A stretch of DNA of 64,000 nt from Vibrio chagasii (GCF_024347355.1 NZ_AP025465.1:2356001-2420000); one strand, 5' to 3'. Shown: positions 18,830-28,796, numbered from the stretch's first letter. Translations and numbers: made by a program. The notes: generated by a model from the sequence alone, not told the origin.

Positions 18830-21535
18830 TTATGCGTTAGCTTTTTCTTTTTTAGCTTTTGGTGCTTTAGATTCAGCTGGTTTTTGGTCAGCTTTCTTAA
18901 GGATAACTGTAGTACCTTCGAAAGTTTCGCCTTCAACGTATGCTTCGCCGTAGTAAGAAGTTGTTAGTACTTCTTTAAGCTCAGTGATAAGTGGGTAACG
19001 TGGGTTAGCACCTGTACACTGGTCATCGAACGCTTCAACAGCTAGCTCGTCTAGTTTAGCAACGAAGTCAGACTCGTTAACACCCGCAGCTTGGATAGAT
19101 AGTGGGATGTTTAGGTCTTTCTTAAGCTCTTCTAACCAAGTCAGTAGACGTTCAATCTTCTGAGCAGTACGGTCACCAGCTTGGCTTAGGCCTAGGTGGT
19201 CAGCAACTTCAGCGTAACGACGACGTGCTTGTGGACGGTCGTACTGAGAGAATGCTGTCTGCTTAGTTGGGTTATCGTTCGCGTTGTAACGTACAACGTT
19301 TGAGATAAGTAGTGCGTTAGCAAGACCGTGTGGTAGGTGGAACTCAGCACCAATTTTGTGAGCCATTGAGTGACACACACCTAGGAATGCGTTCGCAAAT
19401 GCTACACCAGCGATAGTTGCTGCATTGTGTACTTTCTCACGAGCGATTGGGTCAGCCGCACCATTTTTGTAGCTTGATGGTAGGTATTCTTTAAGCATCT
19501 TAAGAGCTTGAAGAGCTTGACCATCAGAGTATTCGTTAGCAAGAACAGATACATAAGCTTCAAGAGCGTGAGTTACTGCATCGTAACCACCGAATGCTGT
19601 TAGAGACTTAGGCATGTTCATTACTAGGTTAGCATCAACGATAGCCATGTTTGGCGTGATTTCGTAGTCAGCTAGTGGGTACTTAGCACCAGTCTTGTCG
19701 TCAGTAACAACCGCGAATGGAGTAACTTCTGAACCCGTACCTGAAGTTGTAGTGATACATACAAGCTCAGCTTTCTGACCCATTTTAGGGAACTTGTAGA
19801 TACGTTTACGGATATCCATAAAGCGCATTGCTAGTTCTTCGAAGTGAGTTTCTGGGTGCTCGTACATAACCCACATGATCTTCGCAGCATCCATTGGTGA
19901 ACCACCACCTAGAGCTAGGATTACGTCAGGTTGGAAGCTCTTCATTGCTTCAGCGCCTTTCTCAACAACAGATAGTGTTGGATCCGCTTCTACGTCGAAG
20001 AAAGTTTGAACTTCGATGCCTTGTGCTTTAAGCAGGCTAACTACGTCATCAGCGTAACCGTTGTTGAATAGGAAACGGTCAGTTACTAGGAATGCGCGTT
20101 TCTTACCTTCTAGGTCGCTCATTGCGATTGGAAGGCTACCACGACGGAAGTAGATAGACTTAGGTAGTTTGTGCCACAACATGTTTTCAGCTCGCTTCGC
20201 TACAGTTTTCTTGTTGATAAGGTGCTTAGGACCTACGTTCTCAGAGATAGAGTTACCACCCCATGAACCACAACCTAGAGTTAGAGAAGGTGCAACGTTG
20301 AAGTTGTACAGGTCACCGATACCACCGTGAGTAGTAGGGATGTTGATCAGGATACGAGCAGTCTTCATCTTGTCACCGAAGTAACGGATGCGCTCTGCGT
20401 TAGTATCTTGGTTAGTGTAAAGACCAGATGTATGACCGATACCACCGATTTCAACCATAGTTACCGCTTGAGCAACAGCGTCTTCGAAGTCATCTGCGCG
20501 GAATAGACCTAGAGTTGGAGATAGTTTCTCGTGAGCGAATTCGTCATCGTAAGAAACTTTACCAAGACCTTCACCTACAAGTACTTTTGTATCAGCAGGA
20601 ACTTTAACACCAGCCATTTCAGCGATTGCTGGAGCAGGTTGACCTACGATTTTAGCGTTTAGGTTGCCGTCGATAAGAAGTACTTTACGTACTTTATCTG
20701 CGTCAGCTTTAGACAGAACGTGAGCTTTGTGAGAAGCGAAACGCTCTTTAACTTCTTCGTATACATCGCTAACAACGATTGCAGCTTGCTCAGAAGCACA
20801 TACAACGCCGTTATCGAATGTCTTAGACATTAGGATAGATGCTACAGCACGTTTGATGTCAGCTGTTTCATCGATAACTACAGGAACGTTACCAGCACCA
20901 ACACCGATAGCAGGCTTACCAGAAGAGTATGCTGCTTTAACCATGCCTGGACCACCAGTAGCAAGGATAAGTGCGATACCGTCGTGCTTCATAAGCGCGT
21001 TAGAAAGCTCTACAGATGGTTGGTCGATCCAACCGATGATGTCTTTTGGAGCACCCGCTGCAACCGCTGCGTCTAGTACAAGTTTCGCTGCGTCGTTAGT
21101 TGAGTTCTTTGCACGTGGGTGTGGCGAGAAAATGATGCCGTTACGTGTTTTAAGAGAGATTAGAGATTTGAAGATTGCTGTAGAAGTTGGGTTCGTTGTT
21201 GGAACGATACCACAGATGATACCTACAGGCTCAGCGATAGTCATTGTGCCTAGGTTGTCATCTTCTTCTAAGATGCCACATGTTTTTTCGTCTTTGTATT
21301 TGTTGTAGATAAATTCAGATGCAAAGTGGTTTTTGATAACCTTATCTTCAACAATACCCATTCCAGATTCAGCTACTGCTTGTTGTGCAAGTGGAATACG
21401 AGCGTGGTTAGCAGCAAGAGAAGCTGCGCGGAAGATTGCGTCTACTTTCTCTTGAGAGAATGTTGCAAACTCTTCTTGTGCTGCTTTGACGCGAGCTACT
21501 AGAGCATCAAGTTCCGCTAAGTTAGTTACAGGCAT
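18830..21535 (-). CDS. adhE: Bifunctional acetaldehyde-CoA/alcohol dehydrogenase AdhE
   Basis: A 901-residue two-domain fermentative enzyme. The N-terminal CoA-acylating aldehyde dehydrogenase (about 1-440) has its catalytic Cys in NGVVCASEQA. The C-terminal iron-dependent alcohol dehydrogenase (about 450-870) shows LGGGSPMDAAK, TTSGTGSE, and His ligands in AMAHKIGAEFHLPHG and around DDQCTGANPRYPL. It reduces acetyl-CoA to ethanol with two NADH under anaerobiosis, and the family assembles into spirosomes. The last ~25 residues are a Lys/Ala-rich tail. Codon bias is strong. A ribosome site (aggag) lies just upstream. Confidence 0.97.
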   Translation of the reverse strand: MPVTNLAELDALVARVKAAQEEFATFSQEKVDAIFRAASLAANHARIPLAQQAVAESGMGIVEDKVIKNHFASEFIYNKYKDEKTCGILEEDDNLGTMTIAEPVGIICGIVPTTNPTSTAIFKSLISLKTRNGIIFSPHPRAKNSTNDAAKLVLDAAVAAGAPKDIIGWIDQPSVELSNALMKHDGIALILATGGPGMVKAAYSSGKPAIGVGAGNVPVVIDETADIKRAVASILMSKTFDNGVVCASEQAAIVVSDVYEEVKERFASHKAHVLSKADADKVRKVLLIDGNLNAKIVGQPAPAIAEMAGVKVPADTKVLVGEGLGKVSYDDEFAHEKLSPTLGLFRADDFEDAVAQAVTMVEIGGIGHTSGLYTNQDTNAERIRYFGDKMKTARILINIPTTHGGIGDLYNFNVAPSLTLGCGSWGGNSISENVGPKHLINKKTVAKRAENMLWHKLPKSIYFRRGSLPIAMSDLEGKKRAFLVTDRFLFNNGYADDVVSLLKAQGIEVQTFFDVEADPTLSVVEKGAEAMKSFQPDVILALGGGSPMDAAKIMWVMYEHPETHFEELAMRFMDIRKRIYKFPKMGQKAELVCITTTSGTGSEVTPFAVVTDDKTGAKYPLADYEITPNMAIVDANLVMNMPKSLTAFGGYDAVTHALEAYVSVLANEYSDGQALQALKMLKEYLPSSYKNGAADPIAREKVHNAATIAGVAFANAFLGVCHSMAHKIGAEFHLPHGLANALLISNVVRYNANDNPTKQTAFSQYDRPQARRRYAEVADHLGLSQAGDRTAQKIERLLTWLEELKKDLNIPLSIQAAGVNESDFVAKLDELAVEAFDDQCTGANPRYPLITELKEVLTTSYYGEAYVEGETFEGTTVILKKADQKPAESKAPKAKKEKANA

Positions 21536-22174
21536 GGTGGATCTCCTAAAATAATAAATATTTAAAACTTTTTATTAAACTCGCTGCTTGCCGTTAACCT
21601 TAAACACCAGCGTTCTTAGTAAATCGCTTTCAGGGCTGAGTATATTATTTCACTGTGTGAAAAAAATTGACCCAGATCAGTTACCAAAAAGGAATTAACC
21701 AGAAAGTAGTAAGGCAATCGAAAAAATGAACTTAAGAGCATGATTTATATAGATTAACATCACACTTTTCGCTCGCGCAAAAACAAGCAAACAGACAAAC
21801 TTTTTCTACATAGCGTCATAAACTGTAAAAAAGTTTCATTTTTAGTCAGCTCACTTACATGTATACGGCCAAAACTGTGCTACTGAGAGTATATCCATAC
21901 CGTTGCAACCAGCTAGAAACTGTCATAATTTTTATTAAAAGCGCGCGTGAGGCAACATTTAATTCAAATCACGTTACAACACGAAACACGAGAAAACACT
22001 TTATAACAACAGCATTACACATCTCACACTCAATTAGTTTTTCTAAAAAATAGCCCCCTCTTCACGTTAGTTTTTTTCATTCGCTCTGATTGAATTTGTC
22101 CCTTACATTACGCACTCTGATAAAGGTCAGATCAAACCCACTATCCTACTTTACGTTACTTGGAGATCGCTCCC
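21536..22174. other. Long divergent intergenic region between adhE and the marC-family gene
   Basis: A 639-nt AT-rich region that must hold the adhE promoter and 5' leader, and the promoter of the divergent gene. A possible FNR half-palindrome is at 21667-21680. A 64-codon open frame at 21859-22053 has no ribosome site or recognisable product. I see no RNA gene I can identify. Confidence 0.5.
21667..21680 (-). promoter_or_regulatory. Possible FNR site upstream of adhE
   Basis: TTGACCCAGATCAG matches the FNR consensus TTGAT-N4-ATCAA at 8 of 10 defined positions, about 130 nt before the adhE start. Anaerobic control of adhE makes it plausible. Matches of this quality also occur by chance. Confidence 0.35.
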
Positions 22175-22813
22175 ATGCAAGGTTTAGAACTCGCAATCTT
22201 TATGCAATTCTTCCTTGGGCTTGTTGCAGCCGTTAACCCAATCGGCATCATGCCTGTTTTCGTTTCTCTTACTGCTCATATGCCGCCAGAAGAGAGAAAC
22301 AGGACTGCCTTACAAGCTAATATTGCCGTTGCTGTTATCTTGATCGTGTCGCTAGTTGCAGGTCAGTTGCTACTCGATATGTTTAGCATTTCACTAGACT
22401 CGTTTCGCGTAGCGGGTGGTTTACTGTTATTGAGCATCGCATTTTCGATGATGAGCGGTAAGCTGGGTGAAGATAAACAGAACAAGCAGGAAAAGTCTGA
22501 GTACATCAGTAAAGAACAAATCGGTGTTGTGCCTTTAGCGATGCCTTTAATGGCGGGTCCGGGTGCAATCAGTTCTACTATTGTTTACGGTTCTCGTTAT
22601 CCTGCGGCAATTGATACCATTGGAATTGGTATCAGCATTATTGCGTTCGCAACTTGCTCTTGGCTTCTGTTCCGTTCAGCGCCTGTTATCGTGCGCTTTT
22701 TAGGTCAAACTGGGATTAACGTTATCACCCGTATCATGGGCTTGATTCTTGGTGCGCTTGGCATCGAGTTCATTGCGAACGGCTTGCGTAACCTATTCCC
22801 AGGATTAGCATAG
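22175..22813 (+). CDS. MarC family (UPF0056) membrane protein, YchE-like
   Basis: A 212-residue inner-membrane protein with six hydrophobic segments and the family motif AAVNPIGIMPVF near residue 20. PLMAGPGAISSTIV follows the cytoplasmic loop. The ATG at 22175 follows a TGGAG ribosome site at a spacing of 9; an upstream TTG frame start is less likely. MarC proteins have no firmly established function. Next to adhE this corresponds to E. coli ychE. Confidence 0.85.
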   Translation: MQGLELAIFMQFFLGLVAAVNPIGIMPVFVSLTAHMPPEERNRTALQANIAVAVILIVSLVAGQLLLDMFSISLDSFRVAGGLLLLSIAFSMMSGKLGEDKQNKQEKSEYISKEQIGVVPLAMPLMAGPGAISSTIVYGSRYPAAIDTIGIGISIIAFATCSWLLFRSAPVIVRFLGQTGINVITRIMGLILGALGIEFIANGLRNLFPGLA

Positions 22814-22866
22814 CGGCTAACAGCATATAGTCGCTTAACTGCGGCTATTTAATGTGGAACACATCT

Positions 22867-22902
22867 GAGGCGAGTAAAGCAATTTGGCTTTCACTCGCCT
22901 CG
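22867..22902 (+). terminator. Stem-loop after the marC-family gene
   Basis: Inverted repeat GAGGCGAGTAAAGC...GCTTTCACTCGCCTC (one mismatch), followed by gttatt without a solid T run. It is a strong hairpin and a probable 3' end. Confidence 0.6.
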
Positions 22903-22961
22903 TTATTATGAAGCTTGTATAATGACGGTTAACGCATTTAATAGAAGACGAACCTCTCCTT

Positions 22962-23804
22962 ATGTCACGCAAGCCACTCAAGCATCATTTGTACGTTATC
23001 ATTTTTGGTACCCATACACCTGCCGGACGTGCGTTTGATATATCACTGATCATTGCAATCTTGGCTTCGTTGCTGGTTCTTATTCTTGAGTCTATTCCAA
23101 ATGTGATGACAGAGTGGTCTCAAGAACTTCGTTACATCGAGTACACTTTCACCGCCCTATTCACTATCGAATATCTATTAAGGCTCTATTGTTCTCCAAA
23201 ACCGAAATCTTACGCCACCAGCTTTTATGGGATTGTTGATCTGTTAGCGATTCTACCTACTTACCTAGCGATCTTCTTCCCAGGAGCTTCGTTTATGGGC
23301 GTTGTGAGATTGCTGCGTGTCATGCGTATCTTCCGAATTCTCAAGTTGGTTCGCTATCTACAAGATTCAAATATCCTGTTGCGTTCGCTATTGATGGCAA
23401 GACGAAAGGTTCTGATCTTCTTTAGTACAGTCGGCATCTTAGTCGTTATCTTTGGCGCTTTGATATTTGTGATTGAAGGGCCAGAAAACGGATTCACCAG
23501 TATTCCCCACAGTATCTACTGGGCAATCGTCACCATCACCACCGTTGGCTACGGGGATATGGTGCCGCAAACAGCGATTGGTAAGGCTATCGCATCTCTC
23601 ACAATGTTACTGGGTTACTCTATCCTTGCGGTACCGACCGGGATAATTACCGCCGAGCTAAGTAGTGAAATGAACTCTCACAAGGAGTTAGTCAAATGTC
23701 CGAACTGCAACCGTTCAGGACACGACCCTGACGCCATCTACTGTAAGCACTGTGCCAGTGAACTAGCTGACCCTGACAAACGTGTCGTATCCGACAAGGA
23801 ATAA
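22962..23804 (+). CDS. Voltage-gated potassium channel with C-terminal zinc ribbon
   Basis: A 280-residue six-helix channel subunit. S4 is RLLRVMRIFRILKLVRY (about 116-132), with Arg/Lys at roughly every third position as in a voltage sensor. The pore helix and selectivity filter TITTVGYGD end at residue 199, and S6 follows. The cytoplasmic C terminus carries a four-Cys zinc-ribbon-like motif, C246-x2-C249 and C261-x2-C264, which is not part of the usual Kv core. Predicted tetrameric K+-selective inner-membrane channel. Confidence 0.9.
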   Translation: MSRKPLKHHLYVIIFGTHTPAGRAFDISLIIAILASLLVLILESIPNVMTEWSQELRYIEYTFTALFTIEYLLRLYCSPKPKSYATSFYGIVDLLAILPTYLAIFFPGASFMGVVRLLRVMRIFRILKLVRYLQDSNILLRSLLMARRKVLIFFSTVGILVVIFGALIFVIEGPENGFTSIPHSIYWAIVTITTVGYGDMVPQTAIGKAIASLTMLLGYSILAVPTGIITAELSSEMNSHKELVKCPNCNRSGHDPDAIYCKHCASELADPDKRVVSDKE

Positions 23805-23888
23805 AGCAGATGCGGGATTCGAATGGCGAGATGCGAAGGGATTTAAGAGCAGTTTCGAGAACCGGATAATGAAATATTAAGGGACTAG

Positions 23889-23917
23889 AAAGGGTGGCGT
23901 TTACCGTCACCTTTTTT
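23889..23917 (+). terminator. Intrinsic terminator of the K+ channel gene
   Basis: 11-bp stem AAAGGGTGGCG with CGTCACC and T (two G-T pairs), loop TTTAC, T6 tail. Confidence 0.85.
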
Positions 23918-23942
23918 GTTGTTGATTCACTGAGTAAAAGCT

Positions 23943-23981
23943 AGATTCCCGACTACGCTCCTCCGTCGCTATCGGGAATGA
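23943..23981. repeat. REP-like palindromic element
   Basis: Inverted arms ATTCCCGA and TCGGGAAT flank a GC-rich centre. A second small hairpin, CCTCA-AGAG-TGAGG, lies at 24011-24024. The sequence looks like a dispersed extragenic repeat of the kind common in vibrios. Only one full copy is in the window, so the repeat status is a guess from appearance. Confidence 0.45.
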
Positions 23982-24042
23982 CACAATTTAAGTTAGGAGA
24001 AAAACATCATCCTCAAGAGTGAGGAACGTATATGGACTCCCC

Positions 24043-24281
24043 TAGTATTGCAAGGAAACGAGTAAAGGTATGCAAGTGCACGTATATTCGGTTTCTTTAT
24101 GGGGAGCTACCCCGAACCTCTATGGCTTAATCCACTCAGCAAAAGTTCTTATCGAGCGTGTGGTGTATTATCACCTTCGTCCCTCTCAGAGTTTCTTTTG
24201 CTTGCTATGCTTACTCTTTACCATAATTTACTTGCTTACATGGGGGGATTGATGTCTCCCTTAAACTTATAAAATCAACTG
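24043..24281 (-). ncRNA. Candidate bridge/seek RNA region of the IS1111-type element
   Basis: Non-coding end of the element, downstream of the transposase, where IS1111-group elements encode the RNA that pairs with donor and target DNA. The assignment rests on element layout only; I did not fold it or find the guide loops. A 60-codon frame at 24070-24252 is not convincing as a gene. Confidence 0.35.
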
Positions 24282-25308
24282 TTAAGCGATTAACGTCTCA
24301 TTATAAGATTGATTGCTTTTCAGCATGGCACAAGCCATTCTGATCGTTTTGTTCGCAAGGGCGACAACCACTTGGTTAAACGACTTTCTTTCTAATAAGT
24401 TTCGTATCCAGCAACTTAAGCGATCTTCTTTATCTCGGATATTCGCTACCACCGCTCTTGCTCCATGAACGACAAGAGAGCGTAAGATTTTATCACCTGA
24501 TTTACTTATTCCGTGGTTTTTGTTCTTACCACCACTGCCAGTATGAGCCGGAACTAAACCTAAGCTCGCACTAGCTCCTCGACCATTTCTATAGGCCGAA
24601 GCGTCACCCAGACGGGAAAAAATGGCACTTGCAATCACCCAACGTACACCTCGTAAAGTGATTAATAACTGGCAAGCGGGTATTTGCTTTGCAAAGTCTA
24701 TAAGTTGCGATTCAACTCTCTCGATAGGCTCATCAAGATTTAGTAGCTGAGCATGTAATTCTCGGAGAACGAATCGAGTTGTCGGTGTTAATTCATTCTC
24801 CATATCTTCGATAACGAAAAGGGAGTAGTTCTCGCAGTTTATTGGCTCCTTGTGGGAAGGTAATGCCACATTCCGCTGCATAGCCACGGATACGTAGACT
24901 TACTGCCGTGCGTTGTTTTATATAGCTTTGTCTTAAACTCAGCAGCATTGCGATATCTTGCTGCTCCGGTGTTTTTACAGGTACAGCATGAATATCGGAG
25001 CGTAAGGAAGCTTCGTAAATCGCGATAGCATCATTAGCATCGTTCTTATTACCACTGCGATACGGCTTCACTTTTTGGGGAGGTATCATTTTGACGGTAT
25101 GACCACGGCTTTGAAACGTTCGTCCCCAATAATGAGATGCTGCACAGGCCTATATGCAAATGGTTGCTCAAGGGTGTTGGCTGATGACCGTTAGCATTTT
25201 CTTTTTAGACATAGCTTGGTTCAACTTACGCTTGCCATGGCGGTTAAATACCGCGACTTGAAAGACGGATTTGGCTAAATCAATCGAGATTGTGTTAAAT
25301 TTATTCAT
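24282..25308 (-). pseudogene. IS110-family DEDD transposase, disrupted
   Basis: The N terminus at 25308 reads MNKFNTISIDLAKSVFQVAV, with the first catalytic Asp. About 42 codons later there are two in-frame stops (TGA then TAG, near 25165 and 25150). The same frame resumes with the DEDD core KVKPYRSGNKNDANDAIAIY. A one-base frameshift near 24830 moves the reading to another frame, which encodes the C-terminal Transposase_20-type domain (ITLRGVRWVIASAIFSRLGD, YRNGRGASASLGLVPAHTGS) to 24282. The intact protein would be about 340 residues. Three lesions show it is not functional. Confidence 0.9.
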
Positions 25309-25472
25309 GGTATGGGCTCCTGTTTTTGGTTCGCACCTGTAACTTTAGCTGACGCTGTCAGTTGAGGTGGGGAGTCCATACCATTGAACGAGTTGGGGAT
25401 CTCTTCCTTGTCCCATTCCAACGAGAAGATTTAAGTGAAGTCGCGAGTGAAATTAATCCACCTTACGCGATC

Positions 25473-25503
25473 AAAAAAGCCGATGTATTAACACCGGCTT
25501 TTG
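25473..25503 (-). terminator. Intrinsic terminator of asd
   Basis: On the minus strand the stem AAAAGCCG/CGGCTTTT with T6 lies about 70 nt past the asd stop. It also shows that the open frame 25362-25559 on the plus strand is not a real gene. Confidence 0.8.
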
Positions 25504-25572
25504 TCTCTAACGAAGCTAAGCATTCACAAACAGTGGCGCCTGCTTTCACTTTTGAATAGAAAGAGCGTTCGA

Positions 25573-26691
25573 TTACGCTTTTTCAGCAAGAATAATACGT
25601 AGAGTACGACGTAGTGGTTCTGCAGCACCCCAAAGTAGTTGGTCACCAACTGTGAATGCATTTAGGAAGTCGTTACCCATAGACATCTTACGTAGACGAC
25701 CTACTGGTACAGACATAGTGCCTGTTACTTTAGCTGGAGTCAGCTCTTGCGCCGTAATGTCACGGTCGTTAGGAATCACTTTAACCCAATCGTTGTGAGT
25801 TGCGATGATCTCTTCAATCTCATCCATTGGAACGTCTTGCTTAAGCTTGATCGTTAGTGCTTGAGCGTGACAACGCATTGCGCCGATACGTACACAAGTA
25901 CCATCGATAGGGATAGGCTGACCATCTAGGCCAAGAATCTTGTTCGCTTCAACGCCCGCTTTCCACTCTTCTTTACTTTGACCGTTTTCACGCTTCACAT
26001 CGATCCAAGGAATCAATGAACCCGCTAGCGGAGCACCAAACTGATCTGTTGGGAATGACGATGAACGAATGGTATCAGCAACTTTCTTATCAATATCAAG
26101 AATCGAACTTGCAGGGTTTGCTAACTCAGAACTCACGCTATCGTTAATCACACCCATTTGCGAGATAAGCTCACGCATGTTCTTAGCACCCGCGCCAGAA
26201 GCCGCTTGGTAAGTCATGGCACTCATCCATTCAACCATGCCCTTCTCGTATAGGCCGCCCAGTGCCATAAGCATTAAGCTCACCGTACAGTTACCACCAA
26301 CAAAAGTATTAGTACCGCTATGAATGCCTTGCTGGATTTGAGCCAAGTTAACAGGATCAAGAGTGATGATTGAATCAGCATCCATACGTAGAGTTGAAGC
26401 GGCATCAATCCAGTAACCTTTCCAACCCGCTTGACGTAGCGCTGGGTAAACTTTTGATGTGTAATCGCCACCTTGACAAGTAATAACCGCATCAAGCTGC
26501 TTTAAGCTATCAATATCAAAAGCGTCTTGAAGTAGACCCGCATCTTTACCACCTAGAACAGGGGCAGGAATACCAATCTGAGATGTACTGTAATAAACAG
26601 GCTCAATCAGGTCGAAGTCTTTCTCTTCAACCATACGTTGCATCAGTACAGAACCCACCATACCGCGCCAACCAACTAGACCTACTCTCAT
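25573..26691 (-). CDS. asd: Aspartate-semialdehyde dehydrogenase
   Basis: A 372-residue NADPH-dependent enzyme that reduces aspartyl phosphate to aspartate semialdehyde, the branch point to lysine/diaminopimelate, threonine and methionine. It has the N-terminal Rossmann turn [15 protein letters not shown], the active-site Cys in [15 protein letters not shown] (about 135), and substrate-binding [12 protein letters not shown]. The length fits the long gammaproteobacterial type. It is divergent from nhaC. Confidence 0.97.
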   Translation of the reverse strand: MRVGLVGWRGMVGSVLMQRMVEEKDFDLIEPVYYSTSQIGIPAPVLGGKDAGLLQDAFDIDSLKQLDAVITCQGGDYTSKVYPALRQAGWKGYWIDAASTLRMDADSIITLDPVNLAQIQQGIHSGTNTFVGGNCTVSLMLMALGGLYEKGMVEWMSAMTYQAASGAGAKNMRELISQMGVINDSVSSELANPASSILDIDKKVADTIRSSSFPTDQFGAPLAGSLIPWIDVKRENGQSKEEWKAGVEANKILGLDGQPIPIDGTCVRIGAMRCHAQALTIKLKQDVPMDEIEEIIATHNDWVKVIPNDRDITAQELTPAKVTGTMSVPVGRLRKMSMGNDFLNAFTVGDQLLWGAAEPLRRTLRIILAEKA

Positions 26692-27190
26692 CTCTCACTC
26701 TCCATGTATAAATTAAAAATTGCTCTCCCCCATCTATAAGTTTTTCAGAAACAGAACTCAAGCGCTTTTTGTCAAAAAGTGTAACTTTTTCGTTTCTTTT
26801 AAGTGAACGCGATGAATCGCAAAGTTATCTCAATACAGAGATTCGGCCTTCACTCTATTGATAGAAATACCAACCCCGCTAAATTCAGCCATTTATGGCG
26901 TTAAACCTAACAATCAAACCCCGATCACAAACAGTAATTACCACTATTAAATCATGGTTAATGGGCATTTTATTTTACAAAACGGAAACAACGTGCGACA
27001 GATTTAAACATGTAACAATCATGAATTTAACAAAAACTTAGATTATGAAACCACAACAGGTCCGATATGCAGTCAAATATCACAACTTAAGCGTATTTTT
27101 TCGATATAATAATCTAATTACTGTAGTGTCCATTTCGTACCCCACAATATAATGAAGCACTATAAATGCTCGAAATCACAAGAGGCTTTT
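26692..27190. other. Divergent promoter region between asd and nhaC
   Basis: A 499-nt AT-rich region without a convincing gene. It must carry promoters and leaders for asd (minus) and nhaC (plus). I looked for a lysine-riboswitch-like architecture before asd and did not recognise one. Confidence 0.5.
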
Positions 27191-28627
27191 ATGAAGCAGA
27201 GTAAAACTCGCCTACCGAACCTGATGCAGGTATTCATCGCGTTAGGACTATTTCTATCCCTTGCTTTTTCCTTTACAGCAAAGCTTGACCTTCCAATCCA
27301 ACTTGCCTTGTACATTGGTTGGTTCATTATCATGGTGCTTGGTCTTCGTCTTGGACACCAATACAAAGACTTAGAAAAAGCAGCACTCAAAGGAATATCT
27401 AACGGTTTAGGCGCAGTTTTAATACTTTTAGCCGTTGGCGCTCTTGTTGGTACTTGGATCTCTGGCGGGATCGTACCGACCATCATTTACTATGGTCTAA
27501 AAGCTATCCACCCTTCTATCTTCCTTTTGGCGACCATGATCATCTGTTCTCTAACAGCGTTGGCTACTGGTACTTCTTGGGGTGCTGCTGGTACAGCGGG
27601 TATTGCGATGATGGGTATTGGCCAAGGCCTAGGTGTTCCAGCGCCAATTACGGCAGGTGCAGTACTGTCAGGTTGTTACTTCGGTGACAAAATGTCTCCA
27701 CTTTCAGATTCAGTAATTTTGGCTTCTTCTATGTCTAACGTAGAAGTAGTTGAACACATCAAAGGCATGCTGCCTGTAGCATTAATCAGCTACGTTATTA
27801 CTGGCATCATGTTTACCGCGTTTGGCTTCCACTACGCCGGTAACGTTGACATGAGCCAAGTAGAATCTGTTATCAAAGCGATGGAAGTTCAGTTCTACAT
27901 CACGCCATACTCATTTGTTCCAGTACTGATCGTATTAGGTCTGCTTGCTTTCCGTATGCCTTCATTCCCGGTAATCAGCTTTGGTTCTCTGCTAGGTATT
28001 ATTTGGGCAGTTATGATTCAAGAGATCGACTTCCTAACAGCATTCAACACAGCATGGGCACCATTCTCTATCTCCTCTGGCGTGGACTTCATTGACTCAA
28101 TCCTAAACCGCGGTGGCATGTCTTCAATGCTTGGTTCAGTTGCGGTTATCGTGTTCGGCCTTGGTTTTGGTGGCTTACTTGATAAAGTGGGCGTGCTAGA
28201 GACAATTGCGAAGGTATTCGAACGCCGCGTAAACAGCGCAGGTTCGCTAGCAACAAGCACAATCGGTACGGCTTTCATGGGTAACGTATTTGGCTCTGCA
28301 ATGTACGTATCACTGATCCTGACACCAAAAATCTGTGCTAAGAACTACGACCGTCTAGGTTACAAGCGTAAGAACTTATCTCGTAACGCTGAGTTCGGCG
28401 GTACGTTGACATCAGGTATGGTGCCTTGGAGTGACAACGGTATCTACATGGCGAGTATCCTAGGCGTTGCAACGCTGTCGTACGCACCATTCATGTGGCT
28501 AAGCTTCATCTGTATCATCGTGACTATCGTAACGTCTTACATGGGTTGGTTCGTTGATAAATGTGAACCGACAGCACCAGCTGTTGAAGCGGAAGAAGCG
28601 GCAGAGCTGACTAAGCAACAAGCCTAG
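27191..28627 (+). CDS. nhaC: Na+/H+ antiporter NhaC
   Basis: A 478-residue protein starting at the ATG at 27191 after an AGAGG ribosome site; the frame also has an upstream ATG at 27152. It has about 11-12 membrane segments with NhaC-family features such as ATGTSWGAAGTAGIAMMGIG, SGCYFGDKMSPLSDSVILAS and FGGTLTSGMVPWSDNGIYM. It exchanges Na+ for H+ and supports pH and salt homeostasis. The terminator after it is split by IS copy 2, as with the other antiporter gene in this window. Confidence 0.92.
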   Translation: MKQSKTRLPNLMQVFIALGLFLSLAFSFTAKLDLPIQLALYIGWFIIMVLGLRLGHQYKDLEKAALKGISNGLGAVLILLAVGALVGTWISGGIVPTIIYYGLKAIHPSIFLLATMIICSLTALATGTSWGAAGTAGIAMMGIGQGLGVPAPITAGAVLSGCYFGDKMSPLSDSVILASSMSNVEVVEHIKGMLPVALISYVITGIMFTAFGFHYAGNVDMSQVESVIKAMEVQFYITPYSFVPVLIVLGLLAFRMPSFPVISFGSLLGIIWAVMIQEIDFLTAFNTAWAPFSISSGVDFIDSILNRGGMSSMLGSVAVIVFGLGFGGLLDKVGVLETIAKVFERRVNSAGSLATSTIGTAFMGNVFGSAMYVSLILTPKICAKNYDRLGYKRKNLSRNAEFGGTLTSGMVPWSDNGIYMASILGVATLSYAPFMWLSFICIIVTIVTSYMGWFVDKCEPTAPAVEAEEAAELTKQQA

Positions 28628-28680
28628 TCTCCATCACTCTAAGCCTGAGAGCGTAAGTACAAAACCTTAATGGCATAGAT

Positions 28681-28702
28681 AAAAAAAGAGCGCCCTAGAG
28701 CG
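28681..28702 (+). terminator. Left half of the nhaC terminator split by the IS
   Basis: Left arm AAAAAAGAGCGC, loop CCTAGA and GCG. Joined to 30138-30158 it gives a 12-bp stem with a T6 tail. Positions 28691-28702 (CGCCCTAGAGCG) are the left target duplication. Confidence 0.85.
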
Positions 28703-28761
28703 TAATACCGATCAGTTAAGAAATTTGTGAGATCATTTGACCGATCCTCAAAAGGCTTCAG

Positions 28762-28796
28762 AATCCGATATTAGGAAACTAATATCGGATTTTTTT
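28762..28796 (+). terminator. Terminator-like hairpin just before the transposase ATG (copy 2)
   Basis: Identical to the copy 1 hairpin: a 13-bp perfect stem, GAAA loop and T7, immediately before the ATG at 28797. Confidence 0.85.

Larger units (their letters stand above)
24031..25380 (-). mobile_element. Decayed IS110-family (IS1111-type) insertion sequence
   Basis: The boundaries are set by a perfect 12-bp inverted repeat: TATGGACTCCCC at 24031-24042 and its complement at 25369-25380. The transposase lies on the minus strand. Its 5' side has only about 70 nt of non-coding sequence, whereas its 3' side has about 250 nt (24031-24281). Inverted repeats plus a long non-coding 3' side are the IS1111-group layout, in which a guide RNA (bridge or seek RNA) comes from that end. 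The transposase is a pseudogene, so the element is immobile unless helped in trans. Confidence 0.75.

Noticed and set aside
21859..22053. 64-codon open frame between adhE and the marC-family gene
   Set aside because: No ribosome site, no recognisable product, AT-rich intergenic DNA.
25362..25559. 65-codon open frame that looked like a 3' gene remnant after the IS1111-type element
   Set aside because: It starts inside the element and reads straight through the minus-strand asd terminator at 25473-25503, so it is chance.
26692..27190. Lysine riboswitch before asd
   Set aside because: I could not recognise the conserved core in this AT-rich region; a covariance-model search would be needed to say more.
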